DNA of 18,721 nt from an uncultured bacterium (GTDB lineage: Bacteria > Bacteroidota > Bacteroidia > Bacteroidales > Rikenellaceae): NCBI GenBank assembly GCA_905214725.1, contig CAJMNH010000023.1:1-18721 (forward strand), given 5' to 3'. Positions 8,916 through 15,976 of this stretch are shown here, piece by piece. A program made the translations under genes and the position numbers. Below the pieces are notes generated by a model. That model was not told the origin of the DNA and did not search any database. It was given only the letters and a program-made list of their open reading frames with translations. Position 1 is the first letter of the stretch. Each line of letters starts with the position of its first letter.

Positions 8916-9287
8916 TTACCAACTGCATTCCATCGCCCGCTCCGTAAAACGCACACACAGAGTCCCGTCCGGGAATACATCGACGGCCGCCAGATCGAAC
9001 TGCGGTTCGAGGCAGACGCGGTGTTGCGCCATATAAGCTTCGGCGGCGCGGCGCAGCGCGGAGAACTTCCGCGGCGTGAGCGCCTCCTCGGGCGTGGTCA
9101 GACCGCCCGCCCGACGCGTTTTGACTTCGACGAAATGCAGTTCGTCCCACCGCCGCGCGACAATGTCCAACTCATAGCGACCCGACCGCCAGTTGCGTTC
9201 GAGGATCGCATATCCCGCCCGACGCAGGTAATCGACCGCCGCCTGTTCGCCCCGACGGCCCGTATCGGCGGACGGCGGCGCGCTCAC
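8916..9287 (-). CDS. YraN/UPF0102 family endonuclease-like protein
   Basis: UPF0102 (YraN) family, a small protein with a restriction-endonuclease-like fold and no firmly known cellular job. Starting at GTG (9287-9285) gives 123 aa, the family's usual size. The signature is complete: GEQAAVDYLRRAGYAIL, then RNWR...YELDIVA with Asp41, then LHFVEVKTRR with Glu54 and Lys56, matching the D-ExK nuclease core. The GTG shares four bases (GTGA) with the stop of the upstream dehydrogenase gene, a classic coupling arrangement, and no ATG fits between that point and the conserved core. The longer upstream open frame is a shadow of the dehydrogenase. Family membership is confident; nuclease activity is inference. 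Confidence 0.88.
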   Translation of the reverse strand: MSAPPSADTGRRGEQAAVDYLRRAGYAILERNWRSGRYELDIVARRWDELHFVEVKTRRAGGLTTPEEALTPRKFSALRRAAEAYMAQHRVCLEPQFDLAAVDVFPDGTLCVRFTERAMECSW

Positions 9288-10126
9288 GGCAGAATCTTCT
9301 GAATGGTGTTGGCGCGCTGCATGGCGGCCGACAATCCTTCGACATCGTCGCGCTCGATCATGCGCCGCATGATCTGCAACTGGTGGATATGCTCGCGCAG
9401 CACGTCGAGCACGTTGTACTTGTTGCGCAGCAGAATCGGCACCCACGTGCGCGGCGCGCTCTTGGCCAGACGCACCGTACTCTCGAAACCGCCGCCCGCC
9501 AGATCGAAGATGTGCTGCTCCTCGCGCTCTTTCTCGAGCACGGTCAGCGCCAGCGCGAACGACGTGATATGCGAGATATGCGAGACGTAAGCCGTGTGCA
9601 GGTCGTGCTCTTCGGGCTCCATCGAAACAAGCGGCATTCCCAGCGTCCGGTAGATCCGCTCGACCGTTTCGAGCGCATCCCGATCGCTGCGGTCCCGCTC
9701 GCAGATCACAGCCGTCCGGCCTGCAAAAGCGCCCGAAGCGGCGGCATCGGGGCCGCTGTACTCGGTGCCCCACATCGGGTGCGTGGCCACGAAACGACCG
9801 CGCCGCGCGTGCATGCCGACCACCTCGCACAACTCGCTTTTGATCGAACCGGTATCCATCACGATCTGATGGGGCGCGACGCGGTTGAGAATTTTCACCG
9901 TCAACAGCGGAATCGTATCGACGGGCGTCGCCAGCACGATCAGATCGGCCTCGGGAAGCCCTTCGTCGAGCGTCACGATCCGGTCGACCAGCCCTCGTTC
10001 GAGCGCCCGACGGGCGTGTTCCTCCGACGACTCCACGCCGCCGATATGCGCCGCCGCTCCGTGTTCGCGCAAAGCCAGCGCAAACGATCCGCCGATCAGG
10101 CCTACGCCTATAATCAAAACATTCAT
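9284..10126 (-). CDS. tyrA: Prephenate dehydrogenase
   Basis: Oxidative decarboxylation of prephenate to 4-hydroxyphenylpyruvate for tyrosine synthesis. The 280-aa protein has an N-terminal Rossmann fold with GVGLIGGS at residues 7-14 and an acidic residue after strand 2 (Glu32 in GGVESSEE), which favours NAD over NADP. ATPVDTI and MDTGSIKS follow. Catalytic-type His116 lies in THPMWG, and the all-helical dimerisation domain begins near EEHDLHTAYVSHISHI. There is no chorismate mutase domain and no ACT domain, so it is the short monofunctional form with no obvious tyrosine feedback domain. It sits 3 nt after the GNAT gene and overlaps yraN. Arogenate use cannot be excluded from sequence. Confidence 0.92.
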   Translation of the reverse strand: MNVLIIGVGLIGGSFALALREHGAAAHIGGVESSEEHARRALERGLVDRIVTLDEGLPEADLIVLATPVDTIPLLTVKILNRVAPHQIVMDTGSIKSELCEVVGMHARRGRFVATHPMWGTEYSGPDAAASGAFAGRTAVICERDRSDRDALETVERIYRTLGMPLVSMEPEEHDLHTAYVSHISHITSFALALTVLEKEREEQHIFDLAGGGFESTVRLAKSAPRTWVPILLRNKYNVLDVLREHIHQLQIMRRMIERDDVEGLSAAMQRANTIQKILP

Positions 10127-10129
10127 CGT

Positions 10130-10636
10130 CTATTCATTTTGAGGAGTCACCTCCAATTCCATTACATAATCATCCATCACATAACCGCCGCCGATGTCGG
10201 TCACCTGCGTACGCGCCTCGCGAAAACCCGCGTGGCGATAAGCCCCGATCGCCTGTTCGTTGTGCCGGTTGACCGTCAGCCAGACCGTCCGCACACCGTT
10301 CTCACGACACAACCCGACCAAGCGGGCCAGCATCTGCCGGAAATAACCCCTGCCGCGCATCTCCCGCAAGAGATAGATTTTGCTCAAAAACATCCGCCCT
10401 TCGCACAGCTGCACGCCGCAGTAACCGACGGCCCGATCGTCGTCCTCCATCAGAAAATAGCGGTATCCGTCCAGCGCCAACTGCTCGGTGATCGCCCGCA
10501 CGGACTGGAACCGCTCGATCATATAGGCGATCTGCTCGCGTGAGATGATCCCGCGATAGGTCTCGTGCCAGATCACTCCCGCCAGTCGGTTTACTTCCAT
10601 GATGTCGTGCCCCGACTCTATTTCACGAATCGTCAT
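10130..10636 (-). CDS. GNAT-family N-acetyltransferase
   Basis: A 168-aa single-domain GNAT acetyltransferase that would use acetyl-CoA; the substrate is unknown. The acetyl-CoA pyrophosphate-binding loop is REMRGRGYFRQML (about residues 91-103), preceded by the strand FLSKIYLL. The later motif LTVNRHNEQAIGAYRHAGF is the usual GNAT C-terminal half with the conserved Asn and Tyr. The N-terminal HETYRGIISREQIAYMIE resembles GNAT proteins often annotated as spermidine/spermine or ribosomal-protein acetyltransferases, but that is too weak to name it. It lies 6 nt after pepE and 3 nt before tyrA, so it is surely in the same transcript. Confidence 0.88.
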   Translation of the reverse strand: MTIREIESGHDIMEVNRLAGVIWHETYRGIISREQIAYMIERFQSVRAITEQLALDGYRYFLMEDDDRAVGYCGVQLCEGRMFLSKIYLLREMRGRGYFRQMLARLVGLCRENGVRTVWLTVNRHNEQAIGAYRHAGFREARTQVTDIGGGYVMDDYVMELEVTPQNE

Positions 10637-10642
10637 ACCTTA

Positions 10643-11344
10643 TTATAATAAAAAGGAGAGATCGTCGCCCTGCCGCACCTCGTAAGGGATTACGCCCTTT
10701 TTGAAAATCCGCATCGGCCGATCGCCCAACAGTTCCAGACGGCCGTTCTCATACCGCAACATGCACCCCTCGCGCAGCCCTACGGCGTAGCGGCGGGGAT
10801 TGGCGGCAATGTACTCCAACAGCCGCACCTCGCGCGTCTCGCCGGCATGTCCTTCGGGATTGGCGTCGAGATAGTGGGGATTGATCTGGAACTTCACCGC
10901 CCCGATCGCCCCGAACGATTCCGGTTCGACGATGGGCATATCGTTGGTCGTGCAGATCGTGGGACAGGCTACGTTGCTGCCGGCCGACCAGCCCACATAC
11001 GGAACGCCGGCCTTCACCCGACTGCGGATCGCCCGCATCAGCCCCTGCTCCTGCATTTTTTTGGCCAGCGCAAAGGTATTTCCGCCGCCGACGCATATCG
11101 CCTCGGCGCAGCGGATCGCCGACATGGGATTTTCGGCGCGATGCACCGACCGTACGCGGATGCCGAGCGCGGCGAAACGCTCCTGCACGCGCCGCTCGTA
11201 CTCGGCATAGGAAAACGTGACGGCGGCATAGGGAACGAACGCCACCTCCTTCACCCCGCGAAGGAACTCTTCGATACGCGGCATGGGATAAGCGAGATAG
11301 GGCTCCCCTGCATTGGTCGAGTTGGAAATCAGCAATAGCTTCAT
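10643..11344 (-). CDS. pepE: Dipeptidase E (alpha-aspartyl dipeptidase)
   Basis: Cytoplasmic S51 serine peptidase that cleaves dipeptides with N-terminal aspartate. The 233-aa product keeps the triad in the same numbering as the Salmonella enzyme: nucleophile Ser120 in GWSAGSNV, His157 in INPHYLD and Glu192 in GLREG. The substrate-sensing GGGNTF (86-91) and the opening LLLISNSTNAGEPYL are also typical. Length matches the family. It is the first gene of the minus-strand run, behind a long leader in the region shared with acpP. Peptide recycling would release aspartate; no functional link to tyrA next door is evident. Confidence 0.94.
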   Translation of the reverse strand: MKLLLISNSTNAGEPYLAYPMPRIEEFLRGVKEVAFVPYAAVTFSYAEYERRVQERFAALGIRVRSVHRAENPMSAIRCAEAICVGGGNTFALAKKMQEQGLMRAIRSRVKAGVPYVGWSAGSNVACPTICTTNDMPIVEPESFGAIGAVKFQINPHYLDANPEGHAGETREVRLLEYIAANPRRYAVGLREGCMLRYENGRLELLGDRPMRIFKKGVIPYEVRQGDDLSFLL

Positions 11345-11522
11345 AATATACTATTATTCAAACATTTAAACAAAATGGCGCACGATTTGTGGACAATCGT
11401 GTTGATAAAATCTTTTGCAAGTATGACAAATGTAACAAAAAAAGTGTTATTTTTGCGAAAAATTCTGCGTGAAAATAGAAAAGTATTTTCAACAATATTT
11501 GTTTAACTAAAAAATTACAATT
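11345..11522. promoter_or_regulatory. Divergent pepE / acpP control region
   Basis: This AT-rich 178-bp gap lies between divergent genes. On the plus strand TATTTTTG (11448-11455) fits the TAnnTTTG -7 box and would give acpP a leader of about 60 nt. On the minus strand TACATTTG (11434-11427) fits the same box and would give pepE a leader of about 75 nt. Neither has a clear TTTG at -33. The two boxes face outward 13 bp apart, so their polymerase footprints would overlap. The acpP start is preceded by an A-rich stretch with no Shine-Dalgarno, as is usual in this phylum. Confidence 0.55.
11381..11401. promoter_or_regulatory. Inverted repeat, possible operator
   Basis: Perfect 7-bp arms CACGATT / AATCGTG flank a 7-nt centre (TGTGGAC). 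It lies downstream of the candidate pepE -7 box, inside the would-be pepE leader, and upstream of the acpP -7 box. It has no T-tract, so it does not look like a terminator. It could be a protein-binding site or an mRNA hairpin; chance cannot be excluded. Confidence 0.35.
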
Positions 11523-11759
11523 ATGTCAGAAGTTCAACAGAAAGTCGTCGAGATCATCGTAGACAAACTGGGAGTCAAAGAGTCGGAAGTTGTGCCCGAA
11601 GCAAGCTTTACCAACCACCTCGGTGCGGATTCGCTCGATACCGTAGAGCTCATCATGGAGTTCGAGAAGGCTTTCGATATTCAGATTCCCGACGAGGATG
11701 CCGAGAAGATCGCGACCGTCGGCGATGCCATCAAGTACATCGAAGAGCACAAGAAATAA
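11523..11759 (+). CDS. acpP: Acyl carrier protein
   Basis: Carries growing acyl chains on a phosphopantetheine arm during type II fatty acid synthesis. The 78-aa acidic protein has the canonical attachment site Ser37 in GADSLDTVEL and the recognition helix II ELIMEFEKAFDIQIPDED, which docks partner enzymes. Length and the N-terminal helix (VQQKVVEIIVDKLGV) are standard. fabF follows after 58 nt. A -7 box lies about 68 nt before the ATG. The codon choice is less GC-rich than in the flanking biosynthetic genes (for example AAG and GAA runs), which suits a highly expressed gene. Identity is certain. Confidence 0.97.
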   Translation: MSEVQQKVVEIIVDKLGVKESEVVPEASFTNHLGADSLDTVELIMEFEKAFDIQIPDEDAEKIATVGDAIKYIEEHKK

Positions 11760-11817
11760 TTCTGCCATAACTTTTTCTTCGCAGCGATTCGTTTCATTTC
11801 AACCAAATCCGATTCAT

Positions 11818-13065
11818 ATGACAGCAAGACGTGTAGTGGTGACAGGTATAGGTACGATTAACCCACTCGGTAATAATATTCAGGAATATTTTTCAAATCT
11901 CGAGAAAGGTGTCAGCGGAGCCGCCCCCATCACGCACTTCGACACGGAGAAATTCAAGACGAAATTCGCTTGTGAAGTAAAGAATTACGATCCGGCCCAG
12001 CATTTCGACCGCAAGGAGGTGCGCAAATACGACCTCTTTACCCAGTATGCCCTGATCGCCGCCACGCAGGCCGTGGAGGACGCAGGGTTCGATCTGGAGA
12101 AGCTCGACAAGGAGCAGGTGGGCGTTATCTGGAGTTCGGGCATCGGAGGACTTAAATCGTTCTTCGACGAATGTGTGGGCTATGCCGAGGGTGGTAACAC
12201 ACCGCGGTTTAGCCCATTCTTCATTCCCCGCATGATCGCCGACATCGCAGCCGGTTTCATCTCGATGAAGTACGGTTTCATGGGCCCCAACTACTGTATC
12301 GTTTCGGCCTGCGCTTCGTCGAACCACGGTATGATCGACGCCTTCAACCAGATTCGCTGGGGCAAGGCCGACGTGATGGTAACCGGCGGTTCGGAGGCTT
12401 CGGTCAATGAGCCGGGCGTGGGCGGATTCTCTTCGATGCAGGCCATTTCGACCCGCAATGACGATCCCCAGCACGCTTCGCGTCCGTTCGACGTACACCG
12501 CGACGGCTTCGTGATCGGCGAGGGCGCCGGCGCGCTGATCTTCGAGGAGTACGAACACGCCAAGGCGCGCGGGGCGAAAATCTACTGCGAAGTCGTAGGC
12601 GGCGGCGCATCGGCCGACGCGCATCACTTCACGGCTCCCCACCCCGAAGGCAAGGGCGCCATGCTGTCGATGAAAGCCGCGCTGAAAGACGCCGAAATGC
12701 AACCCGCCGAGATCGACTACGTGAATGTTCACGGCACCTCGACCCCGCTGGGCGACATCGCCGAGCTGAAAGCCGTTGCGGGCGTTTTCGGCGAACACGT
12801 CTACGACCTGAACATCTCTTCGACCAAATCGATGACGGGACACCTGCTGGGCGCCACCGGCGCCGTCGAGGCGCTGGCCTGCATTCTCGCGCTCACCCAA
12901 GGCGTAGTACCTCCCACGATCAATATGGAGGAGCTGGATCCCGAGATCGATCCCAAACTGAACCTCACGCTTAACAAGGCGCAGCATCGCGACGTGAAAG
13001 CGGCGATGAGCAATACGTTCGGTTTCGGCGGTCACAACTCGACGATCATTTTCCGTAAGTTCTAA
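11818..13065 (+). CDS. fabF: Beta-ketoacyl-[acyl-carrier-protein] synthase II
   Basis: Condensing enzyme that extends acyl-ACP with malonyl-ACP. The ATG at 11818 gives 415 aa starting MTARRVVVTGIG, the family's standard opening; the open frame further upstream is the acpP shadow. The catalytic triad is Cys165 in SACASS, His305 in VNVHGTST and His342 in GHLLGATG, with the supporting Lys337 in STKSMTGH. The C-terminal FGFGGHN loop, which gates acyl entry, is present. The Cys-His-His set marks a FabF/FabB-type elongating synthase and not a FabH initiator. It follows acpP, its substrate carrier, and precedes rnc by 12 nt, a gene order shared by many bacteria. Confidence 0.97.
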   Translation: MTARRVVVTGIGTINPLGNNIQEYFSNLEKGVSGAAPITHFDTEKFKTKFACEVKNYDPAQHFDRKEVRKYDLFTQYALIAATQAVEDAGFDLEKLDKEQVGVIWSSGIGGLKSFFDECVGYAEGGNTPRFSPFFIPRMIADIAAGFISMKYGFMGPNYCIVSACASSNHGMIDAFNQIRWGKADVMVTGGSEASVNEPGVGGFSSMQAISTRNDDPQHASRPFDVHRDGFVIGEGAGALIFEEYEHAKARGAKIYCEVVGGGASADAHHFTAPHPEGKGAMLSMKAALKDAEMQPAEIDYVNVHGTSTPLGDIAELKAVAGVFGEHVYDLNISSTKSMTGHLLGATGAVEALACILALTQGVVPPTINMEELDPEIDPKLNLTLNKAQHRDVKAAMSNTFGFGGHNSTIIFRKF

Positions 13066-13077
13066 CTTCGTACGGCC

Positions 13078-13875
13078 GTGATTGATTTTTTGTTACGCCC
13101 TTGGCGGCGCAATTTCGGCCCAGATAAGGAGTTTTACCGCACGATCGACGAGTTGTTCGGATTCGTTCCGCACAACATCGAACTCTACAAGCTGGCTTTG
13201 ATTCACAAGTCAGCTTCTTTGGTTTTGGACGACGGACGTCAGATCAACAACGAACGGCTCGAATATCTGGGCGACGCCGTGATCGAAGCCGTCACGTCGG
13301 ACTATCTCTACATCGAATTTCCCGACCGCGACGAAGGCTTCATGACCAAGCTCCGGTCGAAGATCGTATCGCGCCAGTCGCTCAATGCGATCGCCAAGGA
13401 GATCGGACTCGACCGCTGCGTCATCCTCGACGGAAGCAGCAATACGCTGGCACAGAAACACATCTTCGGCGATGCGTTCGAAGCGATGATGGGTGCGATC
13501 TATCTCGATCAGGGCTATAATTTCGTCAACCGGCTGCTTATCAACCGCCTCTACCGCGACCATCTGTCGCTCGAAGAGCTGACCGAATCGGAAAACGATT
13601 TCAAGAGCCGGCTGATCGAATGGTGTCAGAAAAACCACCATACGATCCGTTTCCATACGGCCAAAAGAGAGGGCTCGTCCGCGAACCACCCTGTGTTCCA
13701 CGCGACGGTACTGATCGACAGCATGGAGGTGGGACGCGGCAGCGGCGAATCGAAAAAGGAGGCGGAGCAGCAGGCGGCGTTCTCCGTTTCGCAGAGTTTT
13801 ACCGACGAAGCCTGCGCCGCGCTGCTCGACAAAGTCGATCGGCTCCAACAGCAACTCGGCGAAGAACGTCGCTGA
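13078..13875 (+). CDS. rnc: Ribonuclease III
   Basis: Double-strand-specific endoribonuclease that processes rRNA precursors and structured mRNAs. The start is GTG at 13078, 12 nt after fabF; no ATG gives a full N-terminus. The 265-aa product has the RNase III signature NERLEYLGDAV at 58-68, with metal ligands Glu62 and Asp66. The second acidic pair is Asp132 and Glu135 in FGDAFEAMMGAIYLD. A double-stranded RNA-binding domain covers about 174-245 (FKSRLIEWCQKN to the KKEAEQQAA helix). The extra N-terminal 20 residues and a Gln-rich tail make it slightly longer than E. coli RNase III. All catalytic residues are present. Confidence 0.95.
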   Translation: MIDFLLRPWRRNFGPDKEFYRTIDELFGFVPHNIELYKLALIHKSASLVLDDGRQINNERLEYLGDAVIEAVTSDYLYIEFPDRDEGFMTKLRSKIVSRQSLNAIAKEIGLDRCVILDGSSNTLAQKHIFGDAFEAMMGAIYLDQGYNFVNRLLINRLYRDHLSLEELTESENDFKSRLIEWCQKNHHTIRFHTAKREGSSANHPVFHATVLIDSMEVGRGSGESKKEAEQQAAFSVSQSFTDEACAALLDKVDRLQQQLGEERR

Positions 13876-13901
13876 TACGGTTTATCCGGCATCTCTCTCC
13901 C

Positions 13902-14555
13902 ATGAAACAACTGCTCGACAAACTCACCTCACGGGGCCCCGCGTCGCTCGACGACACGGAACTGCTGACATTGCTGCTCGGTGAAGGCCTCGAACAGGCA
14001 TCGACACGTCAGTTGGCCGAGCGGTTGCTGGAATATTACGGAGGTTCGCTGGTCCGGCTCGGTCATGCCCCGATGCCGCGTCTGCGTATGGTCGAAGGCG
14101 TCGGACAGCGCCGCGCCGCGCGCATCGTTGCAGCCGCGGAACTGGGACGTCGCATTCTTCAGGCACAGGCCGCCGAAACGACGACGCTCGTCACGAGCGA
14201 CGACGTTATCCGGCTCTTCCGGCCCGAATTGGAGCAGTTGGAGCACGAAGAGTGCTGGGCGGTCTATCTTTCCTCGTCGAACCGCATTATCGAACGGCAG
14301 CGCATCAGCCAAGGCGGCGTGCAGGGAACGGTGGTCGATCACCGGCTCATCGTCAAACGGGCGCTCGAACTGCTGGCCACGCAGCTGATTCTCGTTCACA
14401 ACCACCCATCGGGCAGCGCCGAAGCGAGCGAACCCGACCGGCAACTGACCGCCCGCATCGCACAAGCCGCCGCGCTGTTCGACATCCGGCTGCTCGATCA
14501 CATCATCGTCGCCCGTGCAGGCAGTTTCTCATTCCGTTCGGCCGGACTGCTCTGA
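13902..14555 (+). CDS. radC: RadC family JAB-domain protein
   Basis: RadC/DUF2466 family; once thought a DNA repair protein, its real role remains unsettled. The ATG at 13902 gives 217 aa, 26 nt after rnc. Residues about 10-90 form the N-terminal helix-hairpin-helix-like part (SLDDTELLTLLLGEG; VEGVGQRRAARIVAAAELGRR). The C-terminal JAMM metalloprotease-like domain keeps HNHPSGSAEASEPD, with His166, His168 and Asp179 as metal ligands and an upstream acidic pair in HEECWAVYL. The N-terminus is shorter than in many homologues: the usual preceding IxxWxxxxRPREK segment is absent. Codon use is like its neighbours. It is a chromosomal housekeeping copy, with no plasmid genes near it. Confidence 0.92.
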   Translation: MKQLLDKLTSRGPASLDDTELLTLLLGEGLEQASTRQLAERLLEYYGGSLVRLGHAPMPRLRMVEGVGQRRAARIVAAAELGRRILQAQAAETTTLVTSDDVIRLFRPELEQLEHEECWAVYLSSSNRIIERQRISQGGVQGTVVDHRLIVKRALELLATQLILVHNHPSGSAEASEPDRQLTARIAQAAALFDIRLLDHIIVARAGSFSFRSAGLL

Positions 14556-14613
14556 AACGGATTCATTCGGAATTTTTACCGGACGCACCCCTTGTCTCCG
14601 CGAAGGAGCGCCC

Positions 14614-15162
14614 CTATTTCAACCGCCGATAACGTTCGACGGTCGGATACTCCAATTCATATTGGTCATGATCCATCAGCCACATCTCCTCCGCATTGAG
14701 GCGCATGACCAGTATTTTCCCTTCGGGAAGCACCAACTCGCCGTTGCGCCGGCTGAAGCGGTAATCCATGTAATCCGAATACCCCTTGCGGACCGAAAGC
14801 AAACCGGTCTCGCCCGTTTCATAGTAGCTGTCGGTCACCGTATCGTGCTGTACGGCCAGCGTTCCGGCCAAATAGGGCAAATCGTTCAAATCGGGGATTT
14901 CGTTCAAATCGATATCGGGGACGATCTCATAGCTTCTCTTTCCGGGCGGAACCTCGGTGCGAACCAATCGGTTGCGGCTCTTGAAATCGAGCAGCCAGAC
15001 GGAAAAATCGCGGTTCATCCGCGAATTGCGGGCTTTCCGCCATATCCCATCGCCTCGGCGGTCTTCATATGATCCGGCCTCCAGCCAACGGCCGATAATG
15101 GAAGCCCGAATATCGAGCTGCTTCTTCGCTTCGATATAGGGTACAAAAAACTTGATGTCCAT
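14614..15162 (-). CDS. Hypothetical protein, 182 aa
   Basis: I do not recognise a family. The frame is open from the ATG at 15162 to the stop at 14614 and reads as a credible protein: charged and aromatic-rich, with no signal peptide and no membrane segment. The opening MDIKFFVPYIEAKKQLDIR is followed by a basic stretch, then an acidic proline-containing segment with a short internal repeat (DLNEIPDLNDLPYL, about 85-98). The C-terminal half (YYETGETGLLSVRKGYSDY; EGKILVMRLNAEEMWLMDHD) looks beta-strand-rich. It converges on radC with a 58-bp gap and stands alone on its strand. Opposite-strand frames here are shorter. It is probably lineage-specific; the gene is moderately sure, the function unknown. 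Confidence 0.65.
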   Translation of the reverse strand: MDIKFFVPYIEAKKQLDIRASIIGRWLEAGSYEDRRGDGIWRKARNSRMNRDFSVWLLDFKSRNRLVRTEVPPGKRSYEIVPDIDLNEIPDLNDLPYLAGTLAVQHDTVTDSYYETGETGLLSVRKGYSDYMDYRFSRRNGELVLPEGKILVMRLNAEEMWLMDHDQYELEYPTVERYRRLK

Positions 15163-15211
15163 AATATGCGTGCGTATGGATTAATTATTCCCTGTTGCAG
15201 GCAGAAATTTT

Positions 15212-15242
15212 CCGATATAAAACAATTCGTCCGAAATACAAA
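15212..15242 (-). promoter_or_regulatory. Weak candidate promoter for the 182-aa hypothetical gene
   Basis: On the minus strand TTTG (15242-15239), exactly 19 nt, then TATATCGG (15219-15212) give the Bacteroidota spacing. The -7 box matches TAnnTTTG at only four of its six fixed positions. It would place the start of transcription about 40-45 nt before the ATG at 15162. The call is tentative. Confidence 0.3.
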
Positions 15243-15291
15243 TCTTCGAAAGGGCCATCGTTGGTTTCAAATTACTGATTTACAAAAAATC

Positions 15292-15411
15292 TTATGCATT
15301 CGATTCGGATGGACTGAGATCCGACGTCCATCCCAAGAAGACGAATCCCGCCCCTATCATCGAAGCGGCAGAATGAAGTTCCGGGAATTTCCGAAATTTA
15401 CAGTCGTACAT
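15292..15411 (-). CDS. Possible small protein, 39 aa
   Basis: A minus-strand frame runs from ATG at 15411 to TAA at 15292. AAGGA lies directly against the ATG, too close for a normal ribosome site. The product begins MYDCKFRKFPELHSAAS and continues with a hydrophobic stretch MIGAGFVFLGW, then a polar tail. It reads more like a protein than random translation of the other frames, and the hydrophobic part could touch a membrane. I do not recognise it with certainty. An 89-aa frame on the opposite strand overlaps it and looks less protein-like. Existence is uncertain. Confidence 0.3.
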   Translation of the reverse strand: MYDCKFRKFPELHSAASMIGAGFVFLGWTSDLSPSESNA

Positions 15412-15481
15412 TCCTTCTCGCTCCAAACCGATTAAGGCAGGACTTTCGGACAAAAATGTGCGAAAGACACGGACTTAACCC

Positions 15482-15614
15482 ATGTGTAGACGAAGTAGTG
15501 GAATTTACTCTAAAAGACAGACAGGTAAGCCCATGCCTAACGCACAAGGCCACATATGAACGATCCGTCTACCTGTCATAATCCCAATAAAAATTCCACT
15601 TCTCATCTACACAT
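15482..15614. repeat. 133-bp nested imperfect palindrome
   Basis: Three perfect complementary segments nest in order: ATGTGTAGA (15482-15490) with TCTACACAT (15606-15614); AGTGGAATTT (15497-15506) with AAATTCCACT (15591-15600); and GACAGGTA (15520-15527) with TACCTGTC (15570-15577). Between the second and third helix the two sides leave exactly 13 nt each; between the first and second they leave 6 and 5. A 4-bp hairpin (GCCT/AGGC, 15535-15550) sits in the 42-nt apex. That makes 27 paired bases over 133 bp, far from chance. No clear target-site duplication flanks it. It could be a MITE-like element or a structured RNA. Confidence 0.7.
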
Positions 15615-15628
15615 AACAGGTTCGAGCA

Positions 15629-15659
15629 GGTTCCGCATATAACCAAAGGAGCCGGAACC
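15629..15659. repeat. Inverted repeat GGTTCCG / CGGAACC
   Basis: Perfect 7-bp arms at 15629-15635 and 15653-15659 are separated by 17 nt. The left arm lies in a short direct repeat, CAGGTTC at 15617-15623 and again at 15627-15633. It starts 14 nt after the 133-bp palindrome and could be part of the same element or RNA. Confidence 0.4.
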
Positions 15660-15670
15660 GTAGCCAAATG

Positions 15671-15713
15671 TATGAAAAAACGGCCACCCATGCAAGTTTT
15701 TATATGAAAAAAC
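15671..15713. repeat. 11-bp direct repeat TATGAAAAAAC
   Basis: TATGAAAAAAC occurs at 15671-15681 and again at 15703-15713, a 32-nt period. It is A-rich, so it may be simple-sequence coincidence. Its place next to the palindromes suggests it belongs to the same unusual stretch. Confidence 0.4.
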
Positions 15714-15928
15714 ACAGCGTAAACCTTTCCGATAATTTCAGCCGAATCATCAATTAAAAGCCTTTCAGGGGGTTTCAGCGGTTATCCGCTCAATGCGAGA
15801 CAAGTTATTAAACGCTCTATTACAATATAATATTGACAATTCCCGCGAAAGGAATCCGCATCGGCGGCAATCCGGCTCCGGCACAGAATTTTACAATCCA
15901 AATCGAAACGATTAACGAGATTATTTCG

Positions 15929-15936
15929 TACCTTTG
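15929..15936 (+). promoter_or_regulatory. Candidate -7 box for glyQS
   Basis: TACCTTTG matches TAnnTTTG perfectly and is identical to the waaA -7 box. It would start transcription about 35 nt before the glyQS ATG. There is no TTTG about 19 nt upstream, so only half of the promoter is recognisable. It lies close before a housekeeping gene with no other visible promoter. Confidence 0.55.
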
Positions 15937-15976
15937 CGAATCGGACAATCCGCAAAACAAAATACGACATACGACT

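Larger units (their letters stand above)
15163..15976. other. Long non-coding, repeat-bearing intergenic region
   Basis: About 800 bp between the hypothetical gene and glyQS hold no convincing long gene. The stretch is visibly richer in A and T than its neighbours. It contains, in order, a weak minus-strand promoter, a possible 39-aa minus-strand ORF, a 6-bp inverted repeat (CTTTCG/CGAAAG at 15443-15466), a 133-bp nested palindrome, a 7-bp inverted repeat (GGTTCCG/CGGAACC at 15629-15659), an 11-bp direct repeat, a small hairpin (AGCGG/CCGCT at 15777-15790), and the glyQS -7 box. It could be a decayed mobile element, a structured RNA or simply relic DNA. Confidence 0.6.

Noticed and set aside
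15166..15435. 89-aa plus-strand open frame in the intergenic region
   Set aside because: It starts within the leader of the divergent hypothetical gene, has no recognisable motif or start signal, and overlaps a more protein-like minus frame.
15825..15840. TATAAT and TTGACA-like words near each other
   Set aside because: They occur in the wrong order for a sigma-70 promoter, and this phylum uses TAnnTTTG boxes.
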